A DNA stretch of 64,000 bases from Branchiostoma floridae (lineage: Eukaryota > Chordata > Leptocardii > Amphioxiformes > Branchiostomatidae). A program made the position numbers and the translations under genes. The stretch's first letter is position 1. Each line of letters opens with the position of its first letter. Below, piece by piece: positions 44,092 through 54,609 of the stretch. The notes beneath the pieces are model-generated. The model was given only the letters and a program-made list of their open reading frames with translations. It was not told the origin of the DNA and did not search any database. The DNA is taken from NCBI RefSeq assembly GCF_000003815.2, contig NC_049991.1:10747024-10811023 (forward strand), read 5' to 3'.

Positions 44092-44146
44092 ATGAAGAAC
44101 TTTCTCGGTCTTTTTCTCCTCATAACGCTATTGATCATAATACCAG
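44092..44146 (+). pseudogene. Orphan signal-peptide exon of a sixth receptor copy (F)
   Basis: ATG opens MKNFLGLFLLITLLIIIP and ends TACCAG|GTATGT. The exon is exactly 55 bp with a phase-1 donor, as in receptors B-E, and the peptide matches theirs in pattern (MKxFxGLxLLxxxLxxIPG). Upstream DNA shares CATCATATG with the D and E promoters. No exon 2-8 homologue occurs between here and MFSD6 at 52 kb. The simplest reading is a truncated duplicate at the array edge; splicing to unseen downstream exons is not excluded. Confidence 0.7.
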
Positions 44147-45358
44147 GTATGTACGTCCCAGTTAAGACCACTAAGGTCACTCTCATACTCTAATATCCTA
44201 GTATGGTGCTAAATGTTTCTTGGTGAGAGTATTTGTCAGTATGTTGATACCCATGGTACGTTACCCCACAAAGTGGTGATGTAACAGTATCCAGACTACT
44301 AACGTTACCTTTAAAAAGGTGTATATACATGTACTTTTAGAGCATTAGAATACCATGACTTGTCTTTTTTCCTGTCTTTAACACATTGATATTTGTGGAT
44401 AGCTAGCAACGTTTTCAGTAAGAAAAGATAACTTAATGTATGGGTATACAATTAAATAGGGTGTGATGTTTTGGTTGTAAGAATATTACTGACATGTGTT
44501 GTGTGTATTATATCATCAGGATAATGTACACTTGATATGTAATGCTAGGGATACATTCCCAAATTTGAATGAATATGCATACGTTACGCTCTAGTCTAAT
44601 TCTTTAGTACCATTTGTGTGTTTGTTATCCTTTGTGCCTTTCGTTCCCAAAAATTGTCCGACCGGGGTCTGGATTTGAAACGCCATCCTAGCATAAGACA
44701 TCACGAAGTCACCAGTAAACACAGACAGGGTGTGCCTGACTGCGTTTGCTGGCGAATTCGTGATTTTTTTACACGAAACATCCGCCGTACGAACTAAATG
44801 TATAGATGCAATTGCAATGATAACCCATAGGAATATACAAAAGGTTACTAACATGAAGTTTGTCAGTTTATACTGCTATTAACGATTAAAGATGTGCTTT
44901 GGGCATTGATTTTGTCTCCATGTGGACGTTCTGTTATAACTTTCCCCGTGATGTCAGGTGTTCCGTGTTGCAGTGTTTATGAAGAACGCTTCGGGAATCA
45001 ACGTTAGGTTTGTTAACAGAGCAGGGTGGAATTTCATGGCCCTCTAGACTAATTTGAAATGAAGCATGTCAAGGCGACAAGGCGAGTCCATTTCAGCACC
45101 AAGGACAGGAACATTACATCCGCTCGGTACCTGTCTTTACCCCCTTGCCCCAACGAACCGCCCCCCTCACGGCATGGTTGTCACGAGATTTGTACCACCT
45201 AACGTTATATCGATATCCCTTCTATGTGACACCTGTTTTCTATGCCCCCCCCCCCCCCACGCCTGACTTCTTTACAGTGCACCTACGTCATGTTTATCTT
45301 TCTTGCTGTGTACTCTAAACCTTGTCACCGAGAGACCCATGGCCTTGAAAATCTTCTG

Positions 45359-45476
45359 ACGTTAACGTTAGATGTTGGTTAGATGGCAACTTTGATTATG
45401 GCATAACGTTAACGTTACTTGAAGTAGCCGTGACTTGTTTATCTTTCCTCCCTGAAGAAAAGTAACGTTAACGTTA
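45359..45476. repeat. Three clustered ACGTTAACGTTA motifs
   Basis: The palindrome-like word ACGTTAACGTTA occurs near 45359, 45405 and 45464, within 120 bp. AACGTTA resembles a MYB recognition core (YAACKG family). TAACGTTA words also occur elsewhere in the window, so this may be a species-wide sequence bias. Confidence 0.45.
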
Positions 45477-45559
45477 AGATTCCCGATTAAAAAAAACTGC
45501 TATCATGCCATTCATAGTTCTTCAGTGCTCATTTAGCCCTTACAGGTCTCTGAAGTTTT

Positions 45560-45760
45560 AAGTTGTGTCGAGTCACCTGACGCGACACCGGTTCCACTTG
45601 TTCAACCAGTCCACGTGTCAACCGGAAGTGATGTCATCGCTTCTACCCAACACACAACAGCGGGGAGACGTGCCGTCCGTCCACCGGAGCTGTGCAGGTT
45701 GTTTTCCCCACGTTTCTTCTCAACGTTAGCGATTCCACGGCAATAAGCTGGTGTGTATAC
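45560..45760 (+). promoter_or_regulatory. Candidate promoter or 5' UTR exon of MFSD6
   Basis: Composite ETS/CRE-type sequence CCGGAAGTGATGTCA at 45622-45636, flanked by a GC-richer stretch with CCACGTG-like E-box (TCCACGTGTC) and ending CCGGAGCTGTGCAG|GTTGTT, a possible splice donor. MFSD6 coding begins after a splice acceptor at 52 kb, so a distant non-coding first exon is expected. Assignment is inference from motif and position. Confidence 0.3.
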
Positions 45761-47947
45761 TCTTCCTAAACCTTTTACATACGTCTGAGCAGTATATAGC
45801 GTATGTCATGGCGAAATGTTGTTTAAAATGACGGTTTTGTCTTCGCCATTCGAATGGAACCACCTGTACGCTTTGCTCAGATTGGCGTGTCGAACGACGC
45901 CCCCTGACATGGCTTACCCGGATCTTGTCTGGGCTTTCGGTGTTATTCGTGACATTTTCGCCTAGCAATTAACCTTTCCAAAAGGATAAGAGGAGCTTAA
46001 CATTTCCAAATTGTCTCGTCATATAATTAATACGCCAAGTATCTAGAGTGCGTCTTGGTCCCGGGTCAGTAGATTTCTCTGGCTTTAACTAGTTTAAGTG
46101 GTAGCTTGTGACGTGGTTGAGTTTGAGCGTAGGAATGCAAACGTCTCCCCATTGTAAGTCCATGATTCGTATCCAGGCTGTACAAACACAACGGGGACTA
46201 AAAGATTATACCTTGAAAACACTGGAATGATACAATACCATTCTATAATGCGTTAAGCAACTTAACAAGATTTACATGGATACATACAGGAACATGTAGG
46301 TCTGGAAATGTCAAGGGTATGTGGAATGGTATGACCGTTTTTATTGACTTATTGTCAGGTTGGACAGAAAGCGTTGGGTATTTCAGTCATCAAGAAGTAA
46401 TGGGATGTGATTATTGTGATTTACACCCTTTCAGTGCCCAACTTTTAAAGGTACAGGTAAACACAATAGGACCATGTTTACAACAAAAACATGCCCCAGG
46501 GTTGTATCTTACACTAAATGGAACTTTTGGGCCTTTTTCACTACACAATACTCACTTGATATCTAAATGCTTAAGTTAACCTACAATGCTTTGCATGCTT
46601 ATCATTTGGATTGTTGGTAACTTATTATGTCCATGACATTAAAACATTGTCCTCTCTATGTTCTACATCTAATGATACTCTATGTTTGGAACTGAAAACT
46701 AAATAAAGTAGTGCATTTGTTTTGTTACAACAATGCTGATAAAAGGTCAAGAGATGGTTGTATTCCTTCATAACGTTTAACTATTTATCCAAACCTACCA
46801 TAACATTAGACCCTCTTTGGTAAATTAGTGTCGTAAAGGGCTAATTAGACTATAATCATCAAAAGCAGAAGTAAGCACATAAAATGTTCCACACCTGTTG
46901 CTGTTTAACGTACCATGTTCTAATTACTACTGGTTACAAAATATGTGTTGTATGGCCTGGAAAGGGGACAAAGACATGAACCATGTCGTTTTTGGTCTAT
47001 TGAGATTCTTCACTGGTCTGCTGAGAAAAGACATTATAACAAAAGGGTGACCTAGATAGCTAAGATTTGGTGCTGAAGCTCTTCATGGCCATACCCTTCT
47101 GGAGTCACTGTCAGTTTAATAGGAATGTCAGTGCGAAACTGTATGCAATTAAGTCACCCAAATTAAGGGTAGGTTCAAAAAGATAAAATCGAGGAGGTTA
47201 AAGAAACTTGATGAATTAAGAAAGTCATTATTTTGCAGGATTTAAAGAGATTCCATAATTCCATGTTGTTGGGACCATTTTTGTTGGTCTTTCGCTTGAT
47301 TGGTATCTACATGTACCGCCATTTCCTTAACTGAAAATTGCTATCATTGCTCCTAGGCTGCAGACATATTACCATTTTCATTTTGACTAGGTGGACATTT
47401 GCTAACAAAAAAGACTATGCATTAGAACATTGAAATCTACTCTACCTACTTTAGGTAATTGGAAGTCACTGGGCCATGTAATTCTTCTGAAACCCCATTA
47501 TTCAGTCCTGTCCCAGCTGGAACATTTGTATTGATTTGCATGTTAGTATGTTGACTACATTGAGGGGAGGGGCGGTTTGATAAGACCCTTCACTAGAGCC
47601 TTAATCTGACAAGGGAGGCAAGCTTATGTCTTCCTCTATGTTCTGATCTGGCTTGTCAGTGAAGTGAAGTTACAGATAATCAAATTGAACATCCATCACT
47701 TGTTGTATTGCTGTATGCATTAGCTATATCATAGTGTTGCATAATTACTAGTAAATGATCCCTATGTCACATGTCTGATTCAATCAAATATGGAGTGCTT
47801 GGTTCGTTCAGTCTTTGTGTTAGAAGTAATTTGTCAATAATGGTTGAATTCAGGATAACCAATTATGTGCTACTTACTTACTAACTTAGTGACCAATTAT
47901 GCTTCGTGAAATATTTTACAACACTTGACCACATTTTACAACACTTA

Positions 47948-48307
47948 GGCCACACCGATTTAATTTCTTGGTTCACGGATTTGCTCGCTCCTATTTTTTG
48001 GGAAAAAAAATAAAAATTACCACTCAGCAAATTTTCACCATTAATGAAACCATTCACCAACTTTCTGGTGTAGCAAATTGGCCTTTATATTATAAGCTCC
48101 TTAAAGTGTGGGTACAGGTGCTGTTACTGTACAAAAATAGTGTTTTTGTACTTTTTTCAAGCTGAAAACTTTTTTCTTTATGTTTTGGATTAGCCGTTAC
48201 CTTTATCCCAACCATTTTACGATTTTTATTTTTATTTTTATTTCGCCCTCTCGCTCCATATTTTTTATGAAAAAATCCGTGAACCAAGAAATTAAATTGG
48301 TGTGGCC
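47948..48307. mobile_element. Harbinger/PIF-type MITE, 360 bp
   Basis: Inverted ends of about 35 bp: left GGCCACACCGATTTAATTTC, continuing TTGGTTCACGGATTT; right is the complement with one change. Flanking TTA on both sides (47945-47947, 48308-48310). No coding capacity. Same terminal pattern (GGCCAYACC...TTTAATTT.TTGGTTC.CGGA) as the larger element at 50.4 kb, so the two are related. Confidence 0.82.
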
Positions 48308-48502
48308 TTACCGACACATACAAACATTCATTTTTTCCACAAACCATCTCTAAGTGGAACGCCCTGCCTCGCACGGTTGTAAGTGCTCCCAACGTTGAGT
48401 GCTTCCGTGCCAGGCAGGCGGCCCGGGAGCCTCACCCCCCCCCCCCTTGATGCCCCATGCGGGGCCATTTGGGGGTATAGATATGTAGATGTAGATGTAG
48501 AC

Positions 48503-48534
48503 CAAGGAGGTTGCAAAGTTTATCAACCTCCTTG
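48503..48534. repeat. CAAGGAGGTT palindrome, copy 1
   Basis: CAAGGAGGTTG and its complement CAACCTCCTTG face each other across 10 bases. The same motif recurs at 61203-61226 and, in a weaker form, near 18715-18740. Confidence 0.6.
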
Positions 48535-50364
48535 ACTTGACTATGATTAAAATTTGTAGTAGCAATGAGTCCACTGTGTTCTGATGCTTCAAGGGTGGGA
48601 ACACCCTGCAGCTACAAGTAATTTTCTATGATTGTTAGTGAATTTAACTAGCTCACTATGCCTGATGGAAAGGGCATGCAATAAATAAGCCTTGTCATGT
48701 AAAATGTATAGGTTTGTAACGGCTATTCATGCAGGTGCTTATATCTTGAGGCTTTCTTTAAATTAGCAACTGGCTTACTCTTTGGAGAAAGTTTGTAGGA
48801 AACAGTGGGCAGCTTTGTCTTTGTGTCGCTGTGGGAAGCTAACATGTTGTCAGTGGAACAAAAGAAAAGACATTGGGTCATTAGGTGACAGTAGAAAGAC
48901 TGGTTCCAGCATGGTGTGAGTGTGCAATTTTTCTGCAGACAACTATTTGTATTTGTTGCCAGATGCCAAGCAGCTTTGCTTTCAGGTTTATGGAATTTTA
49001 CAGTTGCAAGCTTTCCCTCCTATTCATTGTGAAAATTGTTAGTGCTGTATGTCAGATATGAATAGTCCATAGACAATTGGTCTACGCGGAGAGGGCAATC
49101 AGACCTCGAGCACAATTTGGTTCACCCAGCTTGTTGAGCATTAACTGTTACACCACTTGATAATGCTACGGCTATGGCATCTAGAAATTCATAAAAACTT
49201 CTCACATCATATCAAGCTACTTGACACATATCAAAAGATGGTTGCTTCAATCTTCATGCAAAAGTATTTGAATAAGTGACTTTCCATTATGCTTAGCCTC
49301 ATCTACATGAAGTCACATGTTCACCCTTAAGTGACACGTCAGAGGGGAAATAAAACCCTGACTTGTCACAGAGGTACACACCTGACAACTCTACCAGTGC
49401 AAAGTTAGTTTAAGGGTAGGTTTGCTGCTTCTTCTTCTTTATCGAATTCTGTCAATGTTCCTATAAACTACTTCATGGGACTTTTTTGTCTGGGTTTGCA
49501 AATACTACTTCCTTAACTTTCTAGGTAAGAATTACAAGGGCTATTCTGCTGTCATCATGTATCTACTCTGCATGAACAATTAACAGACACACTTTGATCA
49601 GAAACCACCAGGGGCATGAGATGTGCAACAGGTGGTCAGCTTTTCCCTGACTAACAGAACTTAACAGCACTGCAAACAGCCTGTTGACTCAGGATATCCT
49701 GTCGGTACTTAACATTATGCAAGGATCTTATTCTTTATATTATATTACAGAGGGGGAAGCGTGAAAAGGGACCAAAATATCATCAACTGTGATTCTGAAC
49801 TAATGCCTAGCCTAAAGCCTTTCTATTTAAGTTGTCTTGCATCATAACAGGTTGCCACAGGTCATGAAATAGTTGAGACAGTGCTTTGTTTTGGTTAGAT
49901 ACAGTAACTGCATTTTCAGTTATATTTGAGAAGCTGTATGCAGTGTTATTGAACTCAGAATCTGTATGATGATGGTTTGTTGGATGTACCTTTCAGCTGC
50001 GTGAAGTATGTGTCAGGGTTTCTGAGGTTTCTGTGAGTGTATCTAACATAGCAGATTTATTCTTGGGGATGTGCACTACTCTTGTTATCAGTACAGCATT
50101 TATATGCATGTGTACCAATGCTCTTAGTCTTTGTTTATCTTATTTCTAAGATGGTTGCCATGTCATTTAATCTCATAGTTAAGCCTGGATACTTTGTCCC
50201 TGCTATGGTTTCCATGCCATCTGCTATGTGTTACAATGTTTGCAGATTTGTTGAAGCATATTTGCCTAACAGTGCCCTTCCCGTGGTTTCTGTAAAATGG
50301 ACTAGCAACATTTTTTAGCCATTATATTGACATGTGATGATTGACATGTGTATGTTTGTATTAA
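48535..50364. other. Spacer without recognised features
   Basis: About 1.8 kb upstream of MFSD6. No supported exon, RNA gene or repeat; probably MFSD6 5' intron. Confidence 0.4.
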
Positions 50365-51911
50365 GGCCATACCAATTTAATTTGTTGGTTCTCGGATTTT
50401 TTCAGAAAAAAGTTGGAGCGACAGGGCGAAAAAAAAAAAAAAAAAAAAAAACTGCAACAAGTCTGGATTCAGGTCCAGAGTTTCAGGTTGGTAATTCCAG
50501 ACCTGAAACCATGGTATATGTGTGGCAGAATACTTATCCAGTTACAATTACATGAAAAATTTGCATGTAAGCATACATTTTATATTTAATTTCAACAATA
50601 CAAATGCAAAATAATGTGCAGTATTACAGAAGTACACACAGTAATAAAGGTTAACAGTTGTAATAAATCATCATAGTAAATCATTAACAACATTAAAAAA
50701 CTTTTAAAAAGGTTGAAAAACTTTTTCAGCATAGTATAATGTCTAATTTATGTTAGCAACAAGAAAATGACTTCATTTCACCCAAAAAATAAGAGTGCCT
50801 GAAACATCTGATTCATTGTTCTCTTTGTGAAAGCTGCAGTTTAAGCAAAAAACGCTAGAGGCGTGCTCATTTGCATGAAATTGCATCTCATTTACATACT
50901 TGTGACTGGCTACATGGCGGCCATTTAAGGTTCCGGTTCGGAGTTTTTTTTACGAATCGTGGCCGATTTGACTGTCTCTGAAAAAAGCACTAGCGCTTCT
51001 CAAAACATCGTTTTTCGGACAATTCAATGTTTCCGATACAAAAGGGTGCCTTGTCGCTGACCGACAGACTCATTTGACATTTTCTGTAGAAGTGTTGTTT
51101 TTGGTAAAAACCATCAAAAATATAAGCTTTTCACCCAAAAACTGCTAATTTAGGGCCATTCTTTACAGGCCGCTACACGGTAAAAATGAGTTTTCCTGGG
51201 ATAATGACTAATATGGCAATGAAGGTCAAGACTTCTTCTGTATACTGAGTAAAAAGGAAAAAAAGTTATCCGATACGTTTTCCGTGAGCTCCGATGACGC
51301 TAAAACACCCAAAACGCATATAGAACGCACGATCTGGGTAATCAGGCGACGAAACGCTTTACCGCTATCGCGCGCACTAATACCAGGAAGTGTTCGCCGC
51401 ACGATCAAATCTCCGACACCATAAATCGCTACGAACAACAAGCATTTGCAGAGGTATAAAAGATTATACATTGCTAAAGCGATAGCCGGAAAATCTAGAG
51501 CCAAAACTATAGAGACAACCCCTAATTTGCGTCTTATTTTTAGGGACTACTTCGATATCTGGTCACTTGAAATTCCGAACCGGAACCTTAATTTGCATAT
51601 TCTGTCATAAAATTTCATTCCGGGCTTCCAAAAGATTCCATCTTCGATGATTTACAACACAAAGGAAAACATAAGCAGGTGATAGTTGTTTTTGCATGTC
51701 CAGTACTTGTTTCAGAAGTTTTGTTTAACTGAGCCGAAGTTTGTCCAGCAACTTGCTTGTAGGTACCAGGTAACGGGGCCATGTAACTCTCACGAACATG
51801 CAAATGAGTTCTCATGAACATGCAAATAACCTCATGGATTTTTTTTTTTTTTGAAATTGGGAAAAATAGAAGCGGCGATTCCGAGAACCAACAAATTAAA
51901 TTGGTATGGCC
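50365..51911. mobile_element. Harbinger/PIF-type MITE with a nested element, 1.55 kb
   Basis: Left end GGCCATACCAATTTAATTTG continuing TTGGTTCTCGGA; right end is its complement. Flanks are TAA on both sides (50362-50364, 51912-51914). The left interior has a 20-base A run. The greater length than its 360-bp relative is largely due to a second transposon inserted at 50929-51587. It lies in the probable 5' intron of MFSD6. Confidence 0.8.
50929..51587. mobile_element. TTAA-flanked inverted-repeat element nested in the MITE
   Basis: Ends GGTTCCGGTTCGGA... and ...TTCCGAACCGGAACC are inverted repeats, each flanked by TTAA (50925-50928, 51588-51591), the target duplication of piggyBac elements. 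About 660 bp, no transposase. The minus-strand frame at 51226-51504 lies inside it and has no recognised domain. Being nested, it is younger than its host element. Confidence 0.7.
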
Positions 51912-52057
51912 TAAATTTTCATTTCATTTTTTAAATAGACTTAATGTATGGCAAGGTCAAATGTTTGCAGTTTAGAATATCATGCAAAATGAGATTCTTT
52001 GATGGCTTTGCAAATATGACTCATTCTGACCATGTGTTCTCTTGTGTTTTCCAACAG

Positions 52058-52146
52058 GATGTTGCAATAGCTGGGTGTGTATAAGTCAAACAGTTCAGCA
52101 TGGGTTGAAGCAGCAACAAGGACACTTCCAACAGGATAGCAAAATC
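52058..52146 (+). other. MFSD6 5' UTR part of the coding exon
   Basis: A splice acceptor TTGTGTTTTCCAACAG|G ends at 52057, 89 bp before the chosen ATG. The open frame continues upstream without an ATG, so this segment is read as 5' UTR following an upstream non-coding exon. Confidence 0.55.
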
Positions 52147-54609
52147 ATGGGGAAGACCAAACAGTGGAACGTGCCACAGAGCCTGGCCATAGCCAAGGCT
52201 TTCTACTTCCTGAACCATGCTGGCAAGGCCTGCCTCCTGCCCTTCCTCCCACTCTACTTCCGACTCCTGGGACTGTCCGCCACACAAGTCGGCATCATAT
52301 GTGGCACTCGCGCCTTCATCGGCCTGTGGGCTGCACCTGTTTGGGCGAAGATGGCCAAAAAATACAACATCCGTCGGCTTGTAATCCTGTTTGCACTGTT
52401 CATGACTATAGCATGCACCTTGTCCCTGACAGTGATACCACCAATAGATGAAGACTACACGTCTAAGTTCTGCCCTGGAAACAGCACTGATGGTGCCGAG
52501 GAAAAAGGGACAGTCACTGGTTTGATCCATGAGGGTTTGCAGGGAAGTATGGGAGGAAATACATCAACTGACATGTCCAACACAGAAGAAGACTTTCAAC
52601 AACCAGCAAATGGTGAGAAGATCCACAGTGACGATGAGTTGGCAACTGAAGAAACTTTTGTAAATTCCACTGAAGTAGCTCAGCAATCAGCAAGTCAAGA
52701 GGCAATTTCTAGTGGGCCATTCCTTCAAGACAACCGTCCAGATAACTTGCCTGAGGTACAGGATACTTCTGATGGAAAAGTTTCAGTGACAGACAGGTTG
52801 TTTAATGACAACATGCCTCGGGTTGGAACAGAGCACCACCCTGAAGAATTGGGTCCCCCTGAAGACAACCAGGAACTTCTGCCATCGGATTCATTTCTGA
52901 TACCTAAAGATGATAGTGTTATGGACAGTGAGAAGAATGCAGCTAACATCTTTGACCCTCGGTCATCATTAGAAGGAAACATCCAGAACACAGGACTGTC
53001 CCAAAGCACATTGTCTGAGACAATGCTGCCAACAGAAAAACGTTCAAGGTATGACAAATTACATCAACTTAATGAAAATCTAGACACAAGGCAAGACAAG
53101 GAAAAGCCCAAGGAGAAAAGTTATTACAGAGACTATTCAGAAAACAATGACTATCCGCAGTATGTGGATAACAATAGTCCTGTTGACAAAGAAACCACAC
53201 AAGAAGGTAAAGAAGATGTTTCAGGCCTACTCAACTATTTACTTAACAAGTATCAAGGTACCCAGCCTGAAGTATTAGAACGTCTGTTAAAGCTGAGGGA
53301 TAAATTTGGTGCACAGAAAGATGCTGAAAATAGTGACAAATACAATGAAGGGTATGAGGACTTTGAGAATTCTCCATACTACAGTGAACAGTATGGAGAT
53401 GGTTATCAAGATTCAGCAGACAGTGGCATGGTGCACAAGAAGAGTACTTACCACAAATCTGTCTCCAACAGAGAGAAGAGAGCAACATCTCTAATAGAGG
53501 GTTTCAAAAGTATTGTGCATGAGCTGAAAGTTGAGATCCTGCCCCTGCAGTATAGAACTTTCCTCATTGTCCTGATTGTGATCATCATTGGGGAACTTCT
53601 CACGTCTCAAGTGGAGAAAATCTGTGATGACTCCTTGTATGAGTTCCTGGATAATCTGGACGACATTGAGAAGTACGGCCAGCAGAAGTACTGGAGCTCG
53701 CTGGGCATAGCCATCTGTGCAACTGGGGTTACTGCTTTGGTGGACAACACAGACTGTTTCTTAAATCAAGGCATTAACCACTTCATGATCCACTTCTACA
53801 CTTTCTCAGGGGTGGTGGGACTTGCCTTTCTCTTGGCCCTCTTCTACCCCATCCATCCAGTCTGCAAGGAGCACAACCAGAGGAAAATCTCCAAGAGCTT
53901 CCGGCTTCTCCTTACAGACTGTCGAAACATCTGCTACTTGCTGACGGTGTTTGTGGCAGGTGGACTGGCATCAACCATCCACAACTATCTCTTCTGGCTA
54001 GTGCAGGACAAGGGAGGGTCAGAGATCATCATGGGTCTATCTGTCACAGTGTCCACATGTGCAGAGATTCCTATGATGTTCTTGGGGAACTGGCTCATCA
54101 AGCGAGTGACTCATGCTGGGCTTGTGTCTATTGCCTTCTTGGGGCTTTCTGTCCGTTTTCTCTACTACTCTCTTCTGTGGACACCCTGGGCAGTAGTTCC
54201 TATTGAACTTCTTCACTCATTTAGCTATGGAGCTTTCTGGGGTGCAATAATGGGGTATGCAGAGCACATCTCTCCCCCAGGGATTGAGAGAACTGTGCAG
54301 GCAATCATAGCTGCAATATATTGGGGTCTGGGTTTTGGTACAGGTAGTATGGTCAGTGGAGTTATCTATGACAAGTATGGTGTGGCCATTCTGTATAGGG
54401 CAGCTTGTATTGTCTCTGTAGTCTGGTGTCTCGGGTTCGTCTTGTTCCAAAGGTTTGCACCAAGAAAGGCAAAGATGAACTACTCCAGACTATTGAGGCA
54501 AACAAAGTCCAACATTCGTGTTGATAACACAGTGTCATCAGATGATGAAGACAAAGAGGAAGATGATTGGTTAGAAAGGGCTCTGAGGGAGAATGAAAAG
54601 GAGGTGTAA
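52147..54609 (+). CDS. MFSD6: MFSD6-like major facilitator protein
   Basis: 820-aa multi-pass membrane transporter of the MFSD6 family (human protein about 790 aa), single uninterrupted coding exon. Begins MGKTKQWNVPQSLAIAKAFY; this first ATG follows the splice acceptor by 89 bp. Membrane spans fall near residues 14-38 (NHAGKACLLPFLPLYF), 45-65 (GIICGTRAFIGLWAAPVWA) and 75-98. A very acidic loop of about 370 residues (100-465), rich in Asp/Glu/Asn/Tyr, follows and should be outside or luminal. It ends with NREKRATS, a furin-type R-X-K-R site. The remaining spans start at FLIVLIVIIIGELL (about 471), with later landmarks ALVDNTDCF, LASTIHNYLFWLVQD, SFSYGAFWGAIMGYAEH and GFGTGSMVSGVIYDKYG. The tail is acidic (SSDDEDKEEDDWLERAL). 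The substrate is not established for this family as far as I know; the vertebrate protein has been called a macrophage MHC class I receptor homologue. Confidence 0.92.
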   Translation: MGKTKQWNVPQSLAIAKAFYFLNHAGKACLLPFLPLYFRLLGLSATQVGIICGTRAFIGLWAAPVWAKMAKKYNIRRLVILFALFMTIACTLSLTVIPPIDEDYTSKFCPGNSTDGAEEKGTVTGLIHEGLQGSMGGNTSTDMSNTEEDFQQPANGEKIHSDDELATEETFVNSTEVAQQSASQEAISSGPFLQDNRPDNLPEVQDTSDGKVSVTDRLFNDNMPRVGTEHHPEELGPPEDNQELLPSDSFLIPKDDSVMDSEKNAANIFDPRSSLEGNIQNTGLSQSTLSETMLPTEKRSRYDKLHQLNENLDTRQDKEKPKEKSYYRDYSENNDYPQYVDNNSPVDKETTQEGKEDVSGLLNYLLNKYQGTQPEVLERLLKLRDKFGAQKDAENSDKYNEGYEDFENSPYYSEQYGDGYQDSADSGMVHKKSTYHKSVSNREKRATSLIEGFKSIVHELKVEILPLQYRTFLIVLIVIIIGELLTSQVEKICDDSLYEFLDNLDDIEKYGQQKYWSSLGIAICATGVTALVDNTDCFLNQGINHFMIHFYTFSGVVGLAFLLALFYPIHPVCKEHNQRKISKSFRLLLTDCRNICYLLTVFVAGGLASTIHNYLFWLVQDKGGSEIIMGLSVTVSTCAEIPMMFLGNWLIKRVTHAGLVSIAFLGLSVRFLYYSLLWTPWAVVPIELLHSFSYGAFWGAIMGYAEHISPPGIERTVQAIIAAIYWGLGFGTGSMVSGVIYDKYGVAILYRAACIVSVVWCLGFVLFQRFAPRKAKMNYSRLLRQTKSNIRVDNTVSSDDEDKEEDDWLERALRENEKEV

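Larger units (their letters stand above)
44147..47947. other. Gene-poor spacer upstream of MFSD6
   Basis: No coding exon recognised over about 3.8 kb. It contains a cluster of CGTTAACG words (45.36-45.48 kb), a candidate promoter (45.6 kb) and a 14-base poly-C run near 45.25 kb. The rest is AT-rich. Open frames here lack family resemblance. Confidence 0.45.

Noticed and set aside
52042-52146. N-terminal extension of the MFSD6 frame
   Set aside because: Begins at TTG and spans a splice acceptor; the first ATG after the acceptor fits the family start.
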